From positions 606,391-670,390 of the forward strand of contig NZ_QRZF01000001.1 in assembly GCF_003464595.1 (NCBI RefSeq): a stretch of 64,000 bases of DNA, in the 5' to 3' direction. The stretch is from Bacteroides intestinalis. Its GTDB lineage: Bacteria; Bacteroidota; Bacteroidia; Bacteroidales; Bacteroidaceae. Under the pieces are notes generated by a model. It did not search any database and was not told the DNA's origin. It saw nothing but the letters and a program-made list of their open reading frames with translations. Made by a program: the position numbers and the translations under genes. Numbering within the stretch: the stretch's first letter is position 1; each line of letters starts with the position of its first letter. This document shows positions 18,429 to 27,501 of the stretch, piece after piece.

Positions 18429-19346
18429 ATGCTAATGCCTCTTCTTAACAAAATAGCCCATGTACTCAAAGAAGCCCCGCAGGCTTTTAAGAAGACATCC
18501 AATCCGATACTCATTATGACATTATTAGTCAAAAATGAAGAAGATATATTGGAAGAGAGCCTTCGTTTCCATAAAGCAATGGGAATAGACAGCTTTCTCA
18601 TAACAGACAACAACTCCACAGATGGCACGATTGAGATTATCCGGAAATACCAAGAAAAAGGCTGGATAAAAGAAGTTATCTTTGAAAAAGCAACCAACTA
18701 CAACCAGAAAGTATGGGTAGACCGCATGATTAAACTTGCTAAAAAAAAGTATCATGCAGACTGGGTCATCAATGCCGATGCTGATGAACTATGGTATTCC
18801 CCTACCGGAGACCTTAAAACAGAACTAAAAACGACCAAAGCCAATGTTTTGAAATGTTCTATGAAGTGCATATACCCGGAAGCAGGTAAACCATTCTGGG
18901 AATGGAATCAAACTATCCGTCCAATAATAAACCCATTAAAATACAAGGCATACAATTTATCCCGCTATTCTCTTTATCTTCCACAAAGAGGAAAGGTTCT
19001 TCATCGTACCACCTCATATATACAAATCTCCACTGGGAATCACAAAGTATTAATGCTTCCACAAAATGAAAAGAAAAGCAACATATGTATATACCATTAT
19101 TCTGTCCGGGATAAAAAACGTTTTCTGGAAAAAATGATTAATGGTGGAAAGCAATTGGAACAAAATCCTCATAAACATATAGGAATGCATTGGCGCCACT
19201 TTTACGAACTCTACAAAAAAGGAGAACTGGAAATGGAATATGATAGAATCACAGGAGCTAATTCCTATGAACAATTGAAACGTGATGGATTGATCCAAAC
19301 CGACAACACCATTTCCGATTTCTTTAAACTACATTTCAATAAGTAA
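18429..19346 (+). CDS. Glycosyltransferase, GT2-type (PF13704-like)
   Basis: 305 residues. A GT-A core starts near residue 27: ILIMTLLVKNEEDILEESLR, then IDSFLITDNNSTDGTIEIIR and ADWVINADADELWY, whose D-A-D-E site holds the metal. This is the Glyco_tranf_2_4 branch, which lacks membrane helices. It starts a three-gene rightward set of transferases; the next ATG is 5 nt past its stop. Confidence 0.85.
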   Translation: MLMPLLNKIAHVLKEAPQAFKKTSNPILIMTLLVKNEEDILEESLRFHKAMGIDSFLITDNNSTDGTIEIIRKYQEKGWIKEVIFEKATNYNQKVWVDRMIKLAKKKYHADWVINADADELWYSPTGDLKTELKTTKANVLKCSMKCIYPEAGKPFWEWNQTIRPIINPLKYKAYNLSRYSLYLPQRGKVLHRTTSYIQISTGNHKVLMLPQNEKKSNICIYHYSVRDKKRFLEKMINGGKQLEQNPHKHIGMHWRHFYELYKKGELEMEYDRITGANSYEQLKRDGLIQTDNTISDFFKLHFNK

Positions 19347-19351
19347 TTGTA

Positions 19352-20227
19352 ATGAAGCATGCATACCTGATTATTGCTCACAATGAATATCCGGTATTAA
19401 GAGCTCTATTATTGATGCTCGATGATGAGCGGAATGATATCTTTCTACATATAGACCACCGATCAATGGAACTGTATGAGAAGATACATTCTGTACAAAT
19501 GCAGCGAGCTAATTTGCACATTTTATCTACACGAAATAAAGTATACTGGGGAGATCTCAGTCAAGTAGAAACCGAATACCTGCTACTGGAAACAGCCTCA
19601 GCAAAAGAGGCTTATTCTTACTATCATCTTTTATCAGGAACAGATCTACCCATACAGACACAAGACTACATCCATTCTTTCTTTCAAATAAATGCGGGCA
19701 AGGAATTCGTAGAATATTGGTCTGGCAATAGACATCAGAAAGACCTGAAACGGAAAATATCCCGCTATTATTTCTTTACGAAACACCTAAAGCGCAACAA
19801 TAGCAAGTGGCATGTCATTACAGCCCCCTGCCACAATCTCGCACTAATAGTACAAAAAATGGTTCACTTCAATAGAAAGCAAGAAGTTGAATTTCGGAAA
19901 GGTTCCCAGTGGTTCAGCATCACTCACAATTTTTGTCTATATCTGTTGGAGAAAAAGCCTTTTGTTCTCCGGCGCTTCCGATACACACTCTGTCCCGATG
20001 AGATTTTTGTTCAAACTCTATTATGGAACTCTTCATTCAAAAAGAATATCTATAATATAGAAGACAACAACATCGGCAGCATGCGACTGATTGACTGGAA
20101 TAGAGGAGATCCTTATACATGGAAGATACAAGATTACACCGAACTAGTCAACTCCGACAAACTGTTTGCCCGCAAATTCAGTTCCCAGGAAGAAGAATTA
20201 ATCAAGCTGATTAAATCTACCTATTGA
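19352..20227 (+). CDS. Core-2/I-branching-type glycosyltransferase (GT14)
   Basis: 291 residues. The start MKHAYLIIAHNEYPVLRALL and FLHIDHRSMELYEKI, then TRNKVYWGDLSQVETE and YYHLLSGTDLPIQTQDYI, are the characteristic blocks of the GT14 Branch family, inverting beta-1,6-GlcNAc-type transferases that need no metal. FRKGSQWFSITHNFCLYL and CPDEIFVQTLLWNS match later family motifs. It probably adds a branch sugar to the surface glycan. Confidence 0.88.
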   Translation: MKHAYLIIAHNEYPVLRALLLMLDDERNDIFLHIDHRSMELYEKIHSVQMQRANLHILSTRNKVYWGDLSQVETEYLLLETASAKEAYSYYHLLSGTDLPIQTQDYIHSFFQINAGKEFVEYWSGNRHQKDLKRKISRYYFFTKHLKRNNSKWHVITAPCHNLALIVQKMVHFNRKQEVEFRKGSQWFSITHNFCLYLLEKKPFVLRRFRYTLCPDEIFVQTLLWNSSFKKNIYNIEDNNIGSMRLIDWNRGDPYTWKIQDYTELVNSDKLFARKFSSQEEELIKLIKSTY

Positions 20228-20250
20228 CAAGTAACATAAAGCAGAAAGAT

Positions 20251-21171
20251 ATGAATACCATGAATCCAGATATCAACCCCGTCAAATCCTTTTTCAAATC
20301 AATCGAGAAGAAGCTTTTGCATCACAGCAAACACTTATACTTCAAAACAGTAATCTCACAGAAGTCCGGTGCAAAAGATATTATAAAGAAATACAAAGGA
20401 GCAAGTACCGGAAGAAGTCCGATTGGCAAGACATGCCCCATCTGGATATGCTGGTGGCAAGGAGAAGAGAACATGCCTGATATCGTTAAAGCCTGCTACG
20501 CCTCTGCAAAACATCATGCAGACCAACATCCTGTCATATTAATCACAGAGCAAAACTATCAGGAATATGCTACAATGCCGGATTACATCTTGCAAAAAGT
20601 GAAAAACCACGAAATAAGTCTCACCCATTTCAGTGACATGCTAAGGATAAACCTGCTTAAGCAACATGGAGGAATATGGGCTGACAGCACCCTACTTTTT
20701 ACCAGAGATGTAGACTCAATAATGAATCCCGATGCCGATTTCTATACTTGTCATCATACAGCAAAAAACACGAATGTGGCAAACGGCAAGTGGACAGTCT
20801 TCTTTATGGCCTGTGGTAAAGACAATATTCTACCCGCTTTCCTACTGGACACGTTCTATAGTTATTGGAAGAATCATCAACGAATCGTCACTTACTTATT
20901 CTTCGATTATCTCGTTAGCATAGCCTATGAAAATATTCCGGCTATTACAAAAATGATCGACAATGTCCCTCTGCAAAGAATCAGTAACCTATCCAAGTGC
21001 CTCAACATGCCATTTGATGAAAAGTCTATGGAGGAATTTAGCGCAAACTATGGTTTCCACAAACTAACCTATAAGAAGCAATTCAATATGCTCACCCCCG
21101 AAGGGAAAGAAACGATCTATGCCCACCTACTGCATTATTCTACCCATGGGATAGATGCAGGCCAAGCATAG
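20251..21171 (+). CDS. Capsular polysaccharide synthesis protein, GT32-like
   Basis: 306 residues from the ATG at 20251; an in-frame TTG at 20224 overlaps the previous stop codon and is less likely. IWICWWQGEENMPDIVKACY, ISLTHFSDMLRINLLKQHGG and GIWADSTLLFT are the three signature blocks of PF05704 (Caps_synth). Together they form the GT-A-like donor site related to family 32. It closes the rightward run; the next gene is convergent 24 nt away. Confidence 0.87.
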   Translation: MNTMNPDINPVKSFFKSIEKKLLHHSKHLYFKTVISQKSGAKDIIKKYKGASTGRSPIGKTCPIWICWWQGEENMPDIVKACYASAKHHADQHPVILITEQNYQEYATMPDYILQKVKNHEISLTHFSDMLRINLLKQHGGIWADSTLLFTRDVDSIMNPDADFYTCHHTAKNTNVANGKWTVFFMACGKDNILPAFLLDTFYSYWKNHQRIVTYLFFDYLVSIAYENIPAITKMIDNVPLQRISNLSKCLNMPFDEKSMEEFSANYGFHKLTYKKQFNMLTPEGKETIYAHLLHYSTHGIDAGQA

Positions 21172-21194
21172 AAACCACCTTCAAAAGTCAGACA

Positions 21195-22676
21195 TCAAGA
21201 AACCTTAGACGAAAAAGACGAAGAAGATTTATGAGCTTTCTCTATCAACTGCAAACACTTTTCCTTGTTAAAGCCACGAGATTTGGCATATTCATCCGCC
21301 AGCACAGTAAACATCTCATCAGTACCGGGTAGTCTTTCAAAATTCTTGCATCCTTCTTCCAAAGATACCTTACCAAAGCGCATCCGGTTCAAATCAATGA
21401 TTTCTACGGAGATACCCTCCGGCTTTTCTGCAAATAAAATATTCCCTGCCGAATAGTCCTTATGCAAAATTCCATGTTCGTGCAAAGCGGCAGTGGTACG
21501 AGCTATGGCACGAAGTATTTCCTCCTGTTCCTCAGAAGGACGTTGTGGAAGATCCCGGTAAGTATAAGGGCATTCTGATCTCAATGAAACAAAATAGCTC
21601 TTTCCGAACAAGAACCAACTGGAAACCGAACAGAAACCAATGGGTGCGGGCGAACCTATATTAAACTGGCGCAACATGGCCGCATAGCGAAATGAACGCC
21701 GTGCCTTAGATTCCCGGAAAAAATTATAAATAATCCGATTCAGCAAGTGAGGTATCTGGAAAGATTTAACTACCACTTTCTGTCCTGCTATATCAAACTC
21801 CCTCAGTTCATTTCTTCCTTTATAAATAACAGTACCCTGATCTTCAAAAATAACCGGAAGCACTTTCACAAAGTCACTCATATTTTCATAACCAGGAGCT
21901 ACAGCCATACACCGTGGACGAAAAAAGCGCTCAATACGATTGACCCATCTGGACCAGGAACGCACAGAACGCAACTTTCCACCTAACTCCCGCTCAAAGA
22001 ATTCAGCATGACGCTTATTAAGTACCTTCGTAACATGTGGCTTCAACGAACGGTCTATAATTCTTTTGGATCCGGCACGTACACGATAATACAATTCTAT
22101 CTGAGGCAAACGAACCACTTTACCACCATCTTTCAGTACAGATATCCAGAATTCCCAATCCTCACGTGCAATGATCTCTTCGCAGTATCCACCTACTCTT
22201 TCCCATTCTGTTTTTCTGTAAAGCGCACAAGTATCAATCATATTTTTACGTGCCAGCAATTTCAGAGAGAAAGGCGGTAACTTCCATTCACCACTACGGT
22301 CGCCTATAAATTCAGCTCGCGGACAGACCACTTTGACATCCGGGTCTCGTTCCAGTTCTATTACAGCATGGCTTATGAATGTTGGGCTGATCCGGTTATC
22401 CGCATCTACCGGCAAAATGTATTCGCCATGAGACAATGATATAGCATGATTGCGAGCAACACATGGACCGCTATTCGGCTGAGTATATGTGCATACCCGT
22501 GAATCTTTCTCTGCATATTCCTTGGCAATGTCCAAAGAATTATCTGTCGAGCCATCATCCATCAGTATCACTTCAAAATTAGGATAATCCGAAGCAAGCA
22601 CCGAATCCAAAGTCTCGCACAGAAACTTTGCCATATTATAAATAGGTATAATAACAGAAACTAATCGATACTCCAT
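21195..22676 (-). CDS. GT2 glycosyltransferase fused to a lipopolysaccharide-kinase-like domain
   Basis: The 493-residue protein has two domains. Residues 1-260 are a GT-A transferase: LVSVIIPIYNMAKFLCETLD, VILMDDGSTDNSLDIAKEY, and GEYILPVDADNRISP with the D-A-D site. Residues 265-485 look like the Kdo/heptose kinase (WaaP/InaA) branch of protein-kinase-like folds. They carry VVVKSF for the ATP lysine, LHEHGILHKDYSAGNILF as catalytic loop (H-x-D with downstream N) and IIDLNRMRF as metal-binding D. The enzyme could couple sugar addition with core phosphorylation of lipooligosaccharide at the inner membrane. The fusion is uninterrupted by any stop. Confidence 0.85.
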   Translation of the reverse strand: MEYRLVSVIIPIYNMAKFLCETLDSVLASDYPNFEVILMDDGSTDNSLDIAKEYAEKDSRVCTYTQPNSGPCVARNHAISLSHGEYILPVDADNRISPTFISHAVIELERDPDVKVVCPRAEFIGDRSGEWKLPPFSLKLLARKNMIDTCALYRKTEWERVGGYCEEIIAREDWEFWISVLKDGGKVVRLPQIELYYRVRAGSKRIIDRSLKPHVTKVLNKRHAEFFERELGGKLRSVRSWSRWVNRIERFFRPRCMAVAPGYENMSDFVKVLPVIFEDQGTVIYKGRNELREFDIAGQKVVVKSFQIPHLLNRIIYNFFRESKARRSFRYAAMLRQFNIGSPAPIGFCSVSSWFLFGKSYFVSLRSECPYTYRDLPQRPSEEQEEILRAIARTTAALHEHGILHKDYSAGNILFAEKPEGISVEIIDLNRMRFGKVSLEEGCKNFERLPGTDEMFTVLADEYAKSRGFNKEKCLQLIEKAHKSSSSFSSKVS

Positions 22677-22683
22677 AGTATTT

Positions 22684-23400
22684 TCAAATTTTATCCAGTC
22701 CCTTCGTATACTTCAACCAGTAATACTTCAACGGGTTCTTATACTTTAATTGTTTCCACGGACGACTACCATGCGGACGATGCCACACCGGAAGTGTAGT
22801 AAACAGATAGTTTTTGAATCCCTCTTTCAATGATTGATGGGAAATTGTCACATCGTGCCAGTTCTTTTCAAGACTCAACTGATGAAAATCAAACGAACGG
22901 AGGAAGTTCAACGTCAGTAACGAGCAACAGAAACTACAATGTTTCTTTTCGGGAAACACCTGATTCTCTCGCCCTTTTGCAAATAAATAAGGATAGTTTA
23001 TATCACCCTTTTCATCAACGGTGACAGCAGCAGCAATTCCACAATCTTTTCTTTCCAAAGCGCCGTCGAACAAAGATTGCAAAGTATCTTTCTTCACCAC
23101 CACATCAGATTCCACTATGATCAGTCCGGCTTCTTCCGCAATGGCACGTTCTTGCGACATTTGCAGAATCAGCAGATAATTAGGCGAAGGGTTGCTTGTG
23201 ACATCCGCAAGGTTTACCAATTCGAAACCCAGTCTCACGGATGCTTCCCGCAACCTGACCGTATTCTCCTCTGTACTGAAATCATTGTAAACGGTATATG
23301 TAAAAGGAGTCTTAACGTCAGATGCCATAATAGCATCTACCGTCTGTAAAGTCAACTCAATGGAATCCTTTACAGGCGTAATGATATGGATACACTTCAT
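22684..23400 (-). CDS. Glycosyltransferase, GT2-like
   Basis: 238 residues. IHIITPVKDSIELTLQTVD and YTVYNDFSTEENTVRLREA mark the nucleotide-binding half, and EAGLIIVESDVVVKKDTL supplies the E-S-D metal site. The C-terminus HDVTISHQSLKEGFKNYLF followed by PVWHRPHGSRPWK resembles the acceptor half of GT-A enzymes acting on lipopolysaccharide core. It is 7 nt upstream of the GT2-kinase fusion, so the two are one transcript. A TAACTTTG -7 match on the minus strand is at 23455-23462. Confidence 0.78.
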   Translation of the reverse strand: MKCIHIITPVKDSIELTLQTVDAIMASDVKTPFTYTVYNDFSTEENTVRLREASVRLGFELVNLADVTSNPSPNYLLILQMSQERAIAEEAGLIIVESDVVVKKDTLQSLFDGALERKDCGIAAAVTVDEKGDINYPYLFAKGRENQVFPEKKHCSFCCSLLTLNFLRSFDFHQLSLEKNWHDVTISHQSLKEGFKNYLFTTLPVWHRPHGSRPWKQLKYKNPLKYYWLKYTKGLDKI

Positions 23401-23915
23401 TCCTTATAACTGTTTTATCTTTATTCTACAAATCCTAATATTTGTACAAGTTGACAAAGTTATGTATTATTTAGCACACAGCCAAACAGTTTACCGCTTT
23501 TATGACTAACTTTGCCTGCAACAAATATAGAAAGAACTCGCAAAAAAACGGCAAAATTTGGATAAATAAAGTAAGTGTTTGGTATTGAGGAGAGTTAAGC
23601 CAAATTCTTCTATACCTTTCCAAATCGCTAAAATGCAGGATAATGAAAGGTTAAGAGAAAGATTTGCTACTTATCCGTTGCCTTTTTTAGCCCCGGATAA
23701 TCCAGCAAAATAACGCTTGACCACCTGCGGTTTTACCGTTCACCATGCAAAGAACCCTATATTTTGCCCGTAAAGATAACCGTTTTTTTCCGTTTTTCAT
23801 GGAAATACAGGTTATGTTACCGGCATCCGGGGTTTTATTCTTTGTTCCGCTATAATTTTCATAACTGTAAATAACTCTATATCAAGTAATTTTGCAACAT
23901 AAAAAAAATAGAGTT
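23401..23915. other. Boundary between chromosome and conjugative element (candidate attL region)
   Basis: 515 nt without a convincing gene. Left part: promoter of the leftward glycosyltransferase. CTAACTTTGC (23506-23515) matches the CTnDOT-type integration core GTAnnTTTGC at 9 of 10 defined or free positions. GTAATTTTGC (23886-23895) matches it fully but doubles as the integrase promoter. Base composition shifts from AT-rich to GC-rich across this interval. The other attachment site is outside the window, so the exact end of the element cannot be fixed. Confidence 0.4.
23887..23894 (+). promoter_or_regulatory. Bacteroides -7 element for the integrase
   Basis: TAATTTTG lies 21 nt before the ATG at 23916. 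Confidence 0.5.
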
Positions 23916-25139
23916 ATGAAACAGACGGATGTAACGGTTACGTTCTACCTCAAAAAGAGCGAAATGAATGACGAGGGACATTGCCCGGTCATGGCGAAAC
24001 TTGTTGTCGGCAAATTTTCAGAAGCGGCTTTTAGTGCGAAAATGTCCGTACCCGCTGCACTGTGGGCATCCGGACGTGCCACGGGTAAAAGTAACGCCGC
24101 GCGGGAAATCAACCGGCAACTGGACGATTTGCGAGCTTCAGCCATTTCCATTTATGACGAACTGTCAGCCACCCGTGAGAATGTAACGGCTGAAGAAATA
24201 AGGAATCTGTTGTTGGGGACGGCTTTCGGGCAGGAAACCCTGTTGGGCTATTTCCGGACGTTCATCGAACATTTCGAAAAACGTGTCGGCGTGAACCGGG
24301 AAAAGGGAACAGCGCAATCTTACCGCTATGCTTGTAACTGTGTGGCTGCTTTCATCCAGGAGAAATACAAGTTGTCGGATGTTCCTTTCACGGCCCTGAA
24401 CCGTTCATTCATCGACAACTATGACCTCTACCTACGCACGGAGCGCCGCTTTGCCCTGGGAACTATCGTGTTGCTTGTCACACGGTTGAACACGATTGTC
24501 GGGGAAGCCATCGCGGAAGGGATTATCACTGCCGACCCGTTCGCGGGTTATGAAGCCGAACATCCCGAGCGGGAACAGAAATACCTTACCGCAGCGGAGT
24601 TACAACGGCTGATGACCACACCCCTGCACGACCCGAAACTCTACCATATCCGCGACCTGTTCCTCTTCTCCTGCTACACGGGTATCCCTTACGGGGACAT
24701 GTGCCGCCTGACGACGGAGGATCTGGAAGTGGCCGAGGACGGTGAGGTATGGATCAAGACCGCCCGCAAGAAGACGAAAATCGACTATGAAGTGCCGTTG
24801 CTCGACATACCGTTGCTCATCCTCGACAAGTACCGGGATATGGCCCCGGAAGGAAAACTGCTGCCGATGTACAGCAACAACGAACTCAACCGGACACTGA
24901 AACGTATTGCCGCCATTTGCGGAATTGAACGGAAGCTCGTCTTTCACTGCGGACGCCATACCTACGCCACCGAGATCACGCTTTCGCATGGTGTCCCGCT
25001 TGAAACCGTCAGTAAAATGCTGGGGCATAGCCGCATTTCCACGACGCAGATTTACGCCAAAGTGACCGATGACAAGATCGACATGGATACCCGGTCTTTA
25101 GAGGAAAAGATTGCCGGCCGCTTCTCCGTAGCTATTTAA
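23916..25139 (+). CDS. Tyrosine recombinase, ICE integrase (IntDOT-like)
   Basis: 407 residues from the ATG at 23916; a TTG start 24 nt earlier lies inside the -7 element. Arm-binding domain at residues 1-95 (VTVTFYLKKSEMNDEGH), SAM-like core-binding domain at about 105-200, catalytic domain from 215. The catalytic box is FHCGRHTYATEITL (H-x-x-R), LGHSRISTTQIYAKVTD (H and nucleophile Tyr). At the Arg-I position the usual T-G-L-R reads YTGIPYGDM, so the arginine is missing, as known for IntDOT. It should integrate and excise the element. The second recombinase starts 31 nt downstream. Confidence 0.92.
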   Translation: MKQTDVTVTFYLKKSEMNDEGHCPVMAKLVVGKFSEAAFSAKMSVPAALWASGRATGKSNAAREINRQLDDLRASAISIYDELSATRENVTAEEIRNLLLGTAFGQETLLGYFRTFIEHFEKRVGVNREKGTAQSYRYACNCVAAFIQEKYKLSDVPFTALNRSFIDNYDLYLRTERRFALGTIVLLVTRLNTIVGEAIAEGIITADPFAGYEAEHPEREQKYLTAAELQRLMTTPLHDPKLYHIRDLFLFSCYTGIPYGDMCRLTTEDLEVAEDGEVWIKTARKKTKIDYEVPLLDIPLLILDKYRDMAPEGKLLPMYSNNELNRTLKRIAAICGIERKLVFHCGRHTYATEITLSHGVPLETVSKMLGHSRISTTQIYAKVTDDKIDMDTRSLEEKIAGRFSVAI

Positions 25140-25170
25140 TCTATCATTGACAATCAAATTCACAACGATT

Positions 25171-26460
25171 ATGGAAACGAATAATAAAGAGATAAAACGC
25201 CGCAGCACGTTCTCCCTGCTGTTCTACATCAACCGCACGAAAGTCCGCAAGGACGGAACATGTAAATTGTTATGCAAGGTAAGCATCGACGCCAAGTCGG
25301 CCCCGATCAATATCAACGCGTTTGTCGATCCATCGCTTTGGAATCCGGAAACCAAAAGGGCGAACGGACGAAGCGAGAACGCCCGAACGGTAAACCTGGC
25401 AATAGAGAAACTGACCGAAAAAATCACCGGACATTACCGTCATATTCGTAAAAGCCTCGGTTTCGTGACGGCCGAGCTGGTCAAAAACGCCGTGGAAGGA
25501 ATCGGGCAGAAACCGTTCACCCTCCTTGCCTTGTTCCGCGAGCATAACGAGGAGTTCCGCAAGCGTGTCGGCGTGGATCGCAAGGAAGAAACTTATGAAA
25601 GTTACGAGAACTCCTATAATATTTTAGCCTCCTTCGTGAAAAAAAGGAAGGAAAAGGAGGATGTAGCGTTGCGGAGCCTTGACCGGGAGTTCTACGATGA
25701 TTTTGAAATATTCCTGCGTACAGATCGTGAAATGAAACCCAAGACAGTACACGAGCATCTTTACCGGTTGAAAAAAATGACCAAGCGGGCTGTCAGTCAG
25801 GGTACACTCCGGCGCGACCCTTACGGGAAGCTGCACCCGGAACTGCCCCGGCGCAAGAGCCGCCATTTGAAACTCGAAGACCTCAAAAAGCTGATGGAAA
25901 CTCCCGTCGATAAACCCAACCTCCAGCGGGTGCGGGACTGGTTTCTCTTCGCTACCTTCACGGGGTTGTCCTACGCCGACCTGAAACGCTTGTCCGAAAA
26001 AGACATCACGCAGTCGGACGACGGAACGTACTGGATACACATCCGGCGCCAGAAGACCGAAACGCCCTCGGCCATCCGCCTGCTGAACGTGCCGTTGCAG
26101 ATCATCGAGAAATACCGCCACGAGCGTAAAAGCGACAGGATTTTCAACCTCTATTGCCGGGGGTATCTCATCAAGCTCACCAGAGAACTGGGACGGACAT
26201 ACGGCTTCGACATGACCTTTCACAAGGCGAGGCACAATTTCGGGACACATATCACGCTCTCGTTGGGTGTGCCTATCGAAACTGTCAGCCGCATGATGGG
26301 ACACAAGAGCATTTCCACCACGCAGATTTACGCCAAAGTGACCGACCGCAAGGTGGACGAGGACATGAAACGTCTGAAAGAACAGACCAAAGGCCGGAAA
26401 ATAAATCTCTACGAGGAGGACGAACCGGAAACGGCAGATATTATAACGGTAAACGGTTGA
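25171..26460 (+). CDS. Second tyrosine recombinase, tandem to the integrase
   Basis: 429 residues from the ATG at 25171. Same domain order as its neighbour: arm-binding start STFSLLFYINRTKVRKDGTC, core-binding about 110-210, catalytic domain to residue 405. FHKARHNFGTHITL gives H-x-x-R, MGHKSISTTQIYAKVTD gives His and the tyrosine. Arg-I is again replaced (FTGLSYADL). The two proteins are clear paralogues, most alike around the tyrosine, and diverged at the N-terminus, so they may bind different arm sites. A short acidic tail (EEDEPETADI) follows the catalytic domain. Confidence 0.9.
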   Translation: METNNKEIKRRSTFSLLFYINRTKVRKDGTCKLLCKVSIDAKSAPININAFVDPSLWNPETKRANGRSENARTVNLAIEKLTEKITGHYRHIRKSLGFVTAELVKNAVEGIGQKPFTLLALFREHNEEFRKRVGVDRKEETYESYENSYNILASFVKKRKEKEDVALRSLDREFYDDFEIFLRTDREMKPKTVHEHLYRLKKMTKRAVSQGTLRRDPYGKLHPELPRRKSRHLKLEDLKKLMETPVDKPNLQRVRDWFLFATFTGLSYADLKRLSEKDITQSDDGTYWIHIRRQKTETPSAIRLLNVPLQIIEKYRHERKSDRIFNLYCRGYLIKLTRELGRTYGFDMTFHKARHNFGTHITLSLGVPIETVSRMMGHKSISTTQIYAKVTDRKVDEDMKRLKEQTKGRKINLYEEDEPETADIITVNG

Positions 26461-26487
26461 ACAGTATAACAAAAATTGATAAATTTG
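26456..26487 (+). promoter_or_regulatory. Promoter of the RhuM-like gene
   Basis: TTG (26456-26458), a 21-nt spacer and TAAATTTG (26480-26487) form a -33/-7 pair directly before the ATGs at 26489 and 26495, so the transcript would be leaderless or nearly so. Confidence 0.5.
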
Positions 26488-26488
26488 T

Positions 26489-26854
26489 ATGACTATGACG
26501 ACAAGAGAACCTATCAGCATTGAAAACGGGCGGGTGGAAATCCACACGCCGGAGAACCGTGTATGGCTCACGCGCCACCAGATTGCCGACCTGTTCGGAG
26601 TCTTCGTTCCTGCCGTGGGGAGCAACATCCGCTCCATACTCAAAAGCGGCATACTCCGTGAGGAGCGGGTTTACCGCCGGGAGCGCAACCGTGACGGCGG
26701 TATTGTCGAGCTGTATTCGCTCGAAATGATCGCCGCGCTGGCTTTCCGCTTAAAATCCGGGAATGCCGAAGCCTTCCGACGGTGGCTTGTCCGAAGGGCC
26801 ACGACGACCGCCGTCGTCTGGCAGCTCCCCGGCATGAACACGATATTGAACTGA
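26489..26854 (+). CDS. Small RhuM-like DNA-binding protein
   Basis: 121 residues. NRVWLTRHQIADLFGVFVPA near residue 25 is the helix-turn-helix opening of the RhuM family, and GIVELYSLEMIAALAFRLKS near 70 corresponds to its conserved Y-x-L-D-M-I-x-A-x-x-Y-R block. Full RhuM proteins are about three times longer, so this is the N-terminal module alone. It follows the recombinases but has its own promoter. An ATG at 26495 is an equally good start. It may regulate excision or transfer; that is inference from position. Confidence 0.65.
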   Translation: MTMTTREPISIENGRVEIHTPENRVWLTRHQIADLFGVFVPAVGSNIRSILKSGILREERVYRRERNRDGGIVELYSLEMIAALAFRLKSGNAEAFRRWLVRRATTTAVVWQLPGMNTILN

Positions 26855-26889
26855 AAAAGAAGAACGGCCGTGATGGCCGTTCTTCTTTT
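26855..26889. terminator. Bidirectional intrinsic terminator
   Basis: A perfect 15-bp inverted repeat (AAAAGAAGAACGGCC / GGCCGTTCTTCTTTT) with loop GTGAT. It ends in T-runs on both strands and sits exactly between the convergent genes ending at 26854 and 26888. Confidence 0.9.
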
Positions 26890-27199
26890 ATACCCATTCC
26901 TGTCCCCCGATACATTTCTTCCGGGAATCTTCCAGAAATTTCTGTATCTCGGATTCCATGTATAGTACCTTGCCCTGAATCAAATAATAGGGAATGATCC
27001 GCGCCGTGCGGTATTCCTGCAATGTACGCCTGCTGATTTTCAGCAGCCGGGACAATTCCTCGTCGGTGACGAACCGCTCTCCCTTGAGTGTCCGGCCTCC
27101 GGAGGATTCCAGTTTATCCAGTGCCTTGCCGGCCTTTTCCAAACGCCGGAAGAGATCCGCCACACGCGGATCGTGCTTGTCGATGAAATAATGGCTCAT
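26888..27199 (-). CDS. Helix-turn-helix protein, excisionase-like
   Basis: 103 residues. The centre reads RFVTDEELSRLLKISRRTLQ, EYRTARIIPYYLIQGKVLYM, a winged helix of the MerR/excisionase (HTH_17) type. The N-terminal 40 residues are charged and probably helical. Its ATG overlaps the upstream TGA (ATGA), so it is translationally coupled to the preceding HTH gene. The pair matches the position and type of the Xis2c/Xis2d proteins that direct CTnDOT excision; function here is inferred. Confidence 0.75.
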   Translation of the reverse strand: MSHYFIDKHDPRVADLFRRLEKAGKALDKLESSGGRTLKGERFVTDEELSRLLKISRRTLQEYRTARIIPYYLIQGKVLYMESEIQKFLEDSRKKCIGGQEWV

Positions 27200-27501
27200 A
27201 ACGCGGCGGTATTAGGATAGTGCGACGATTGCAGCAGTTTCCCGACATCTTCCGGTTTGTAGAAGATTTTGTGACGGATGCGGCTGAAAGGCAGCAACCC
27301 TTTCTCCCGGTAGGTTTGCAGGGTACGTTTCGATATCCCCAGCACGTCACAGACATCCTGGTTGTCCAGCCATTTTTTCAAACTCACGTCCTCCTGCCTG
27401 CGGCATAACGCCTCGGCTTTTCTTTCAATGGCTTCCACGTGCCCTGCCAGCGCGTCGAAAGCCTTCACGTCCATACTTATTATTTCCATGTTCTGTTTCA
27501 T
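27196..27501 (-). CDS. Helix-turn-helix protein, excisionase-like
   Basis: 101 residues from the ATG at 27501; an open frame extends further upstream but lacks family similarity and crosses the promoter. EDVSLKKWLDNQDVCDVLGI, SKRTLQTYREKGLLPFSRI and KIFYKPEDVGKLLQ form a winged-helix DNA-binding domain like that of its downstream partner. A coiled segment of about 35 residues precedes it. A minus-strand TACTTTTG -7 element is at 27521-27528. Likely a recombination directionality factor or regulator of the element. Confidence 0.75.
   Translation of the reverse strand: MKQNMEIISMDVKAFDALAGHVEAIERKAEALCRRQEDVSLKKWLDNQDVCDVLGISKRTLQTYREKGLLPFSRIRHKIFYKPEDVGKLLQSSHYPNTAAL

Noticed and set aside
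23633..23713. 26-codon frame in the ICE boundary region
   Set aside because: Too short and without supporting signals; could be a fragment of an interrupted gene, but this cannot be shown.
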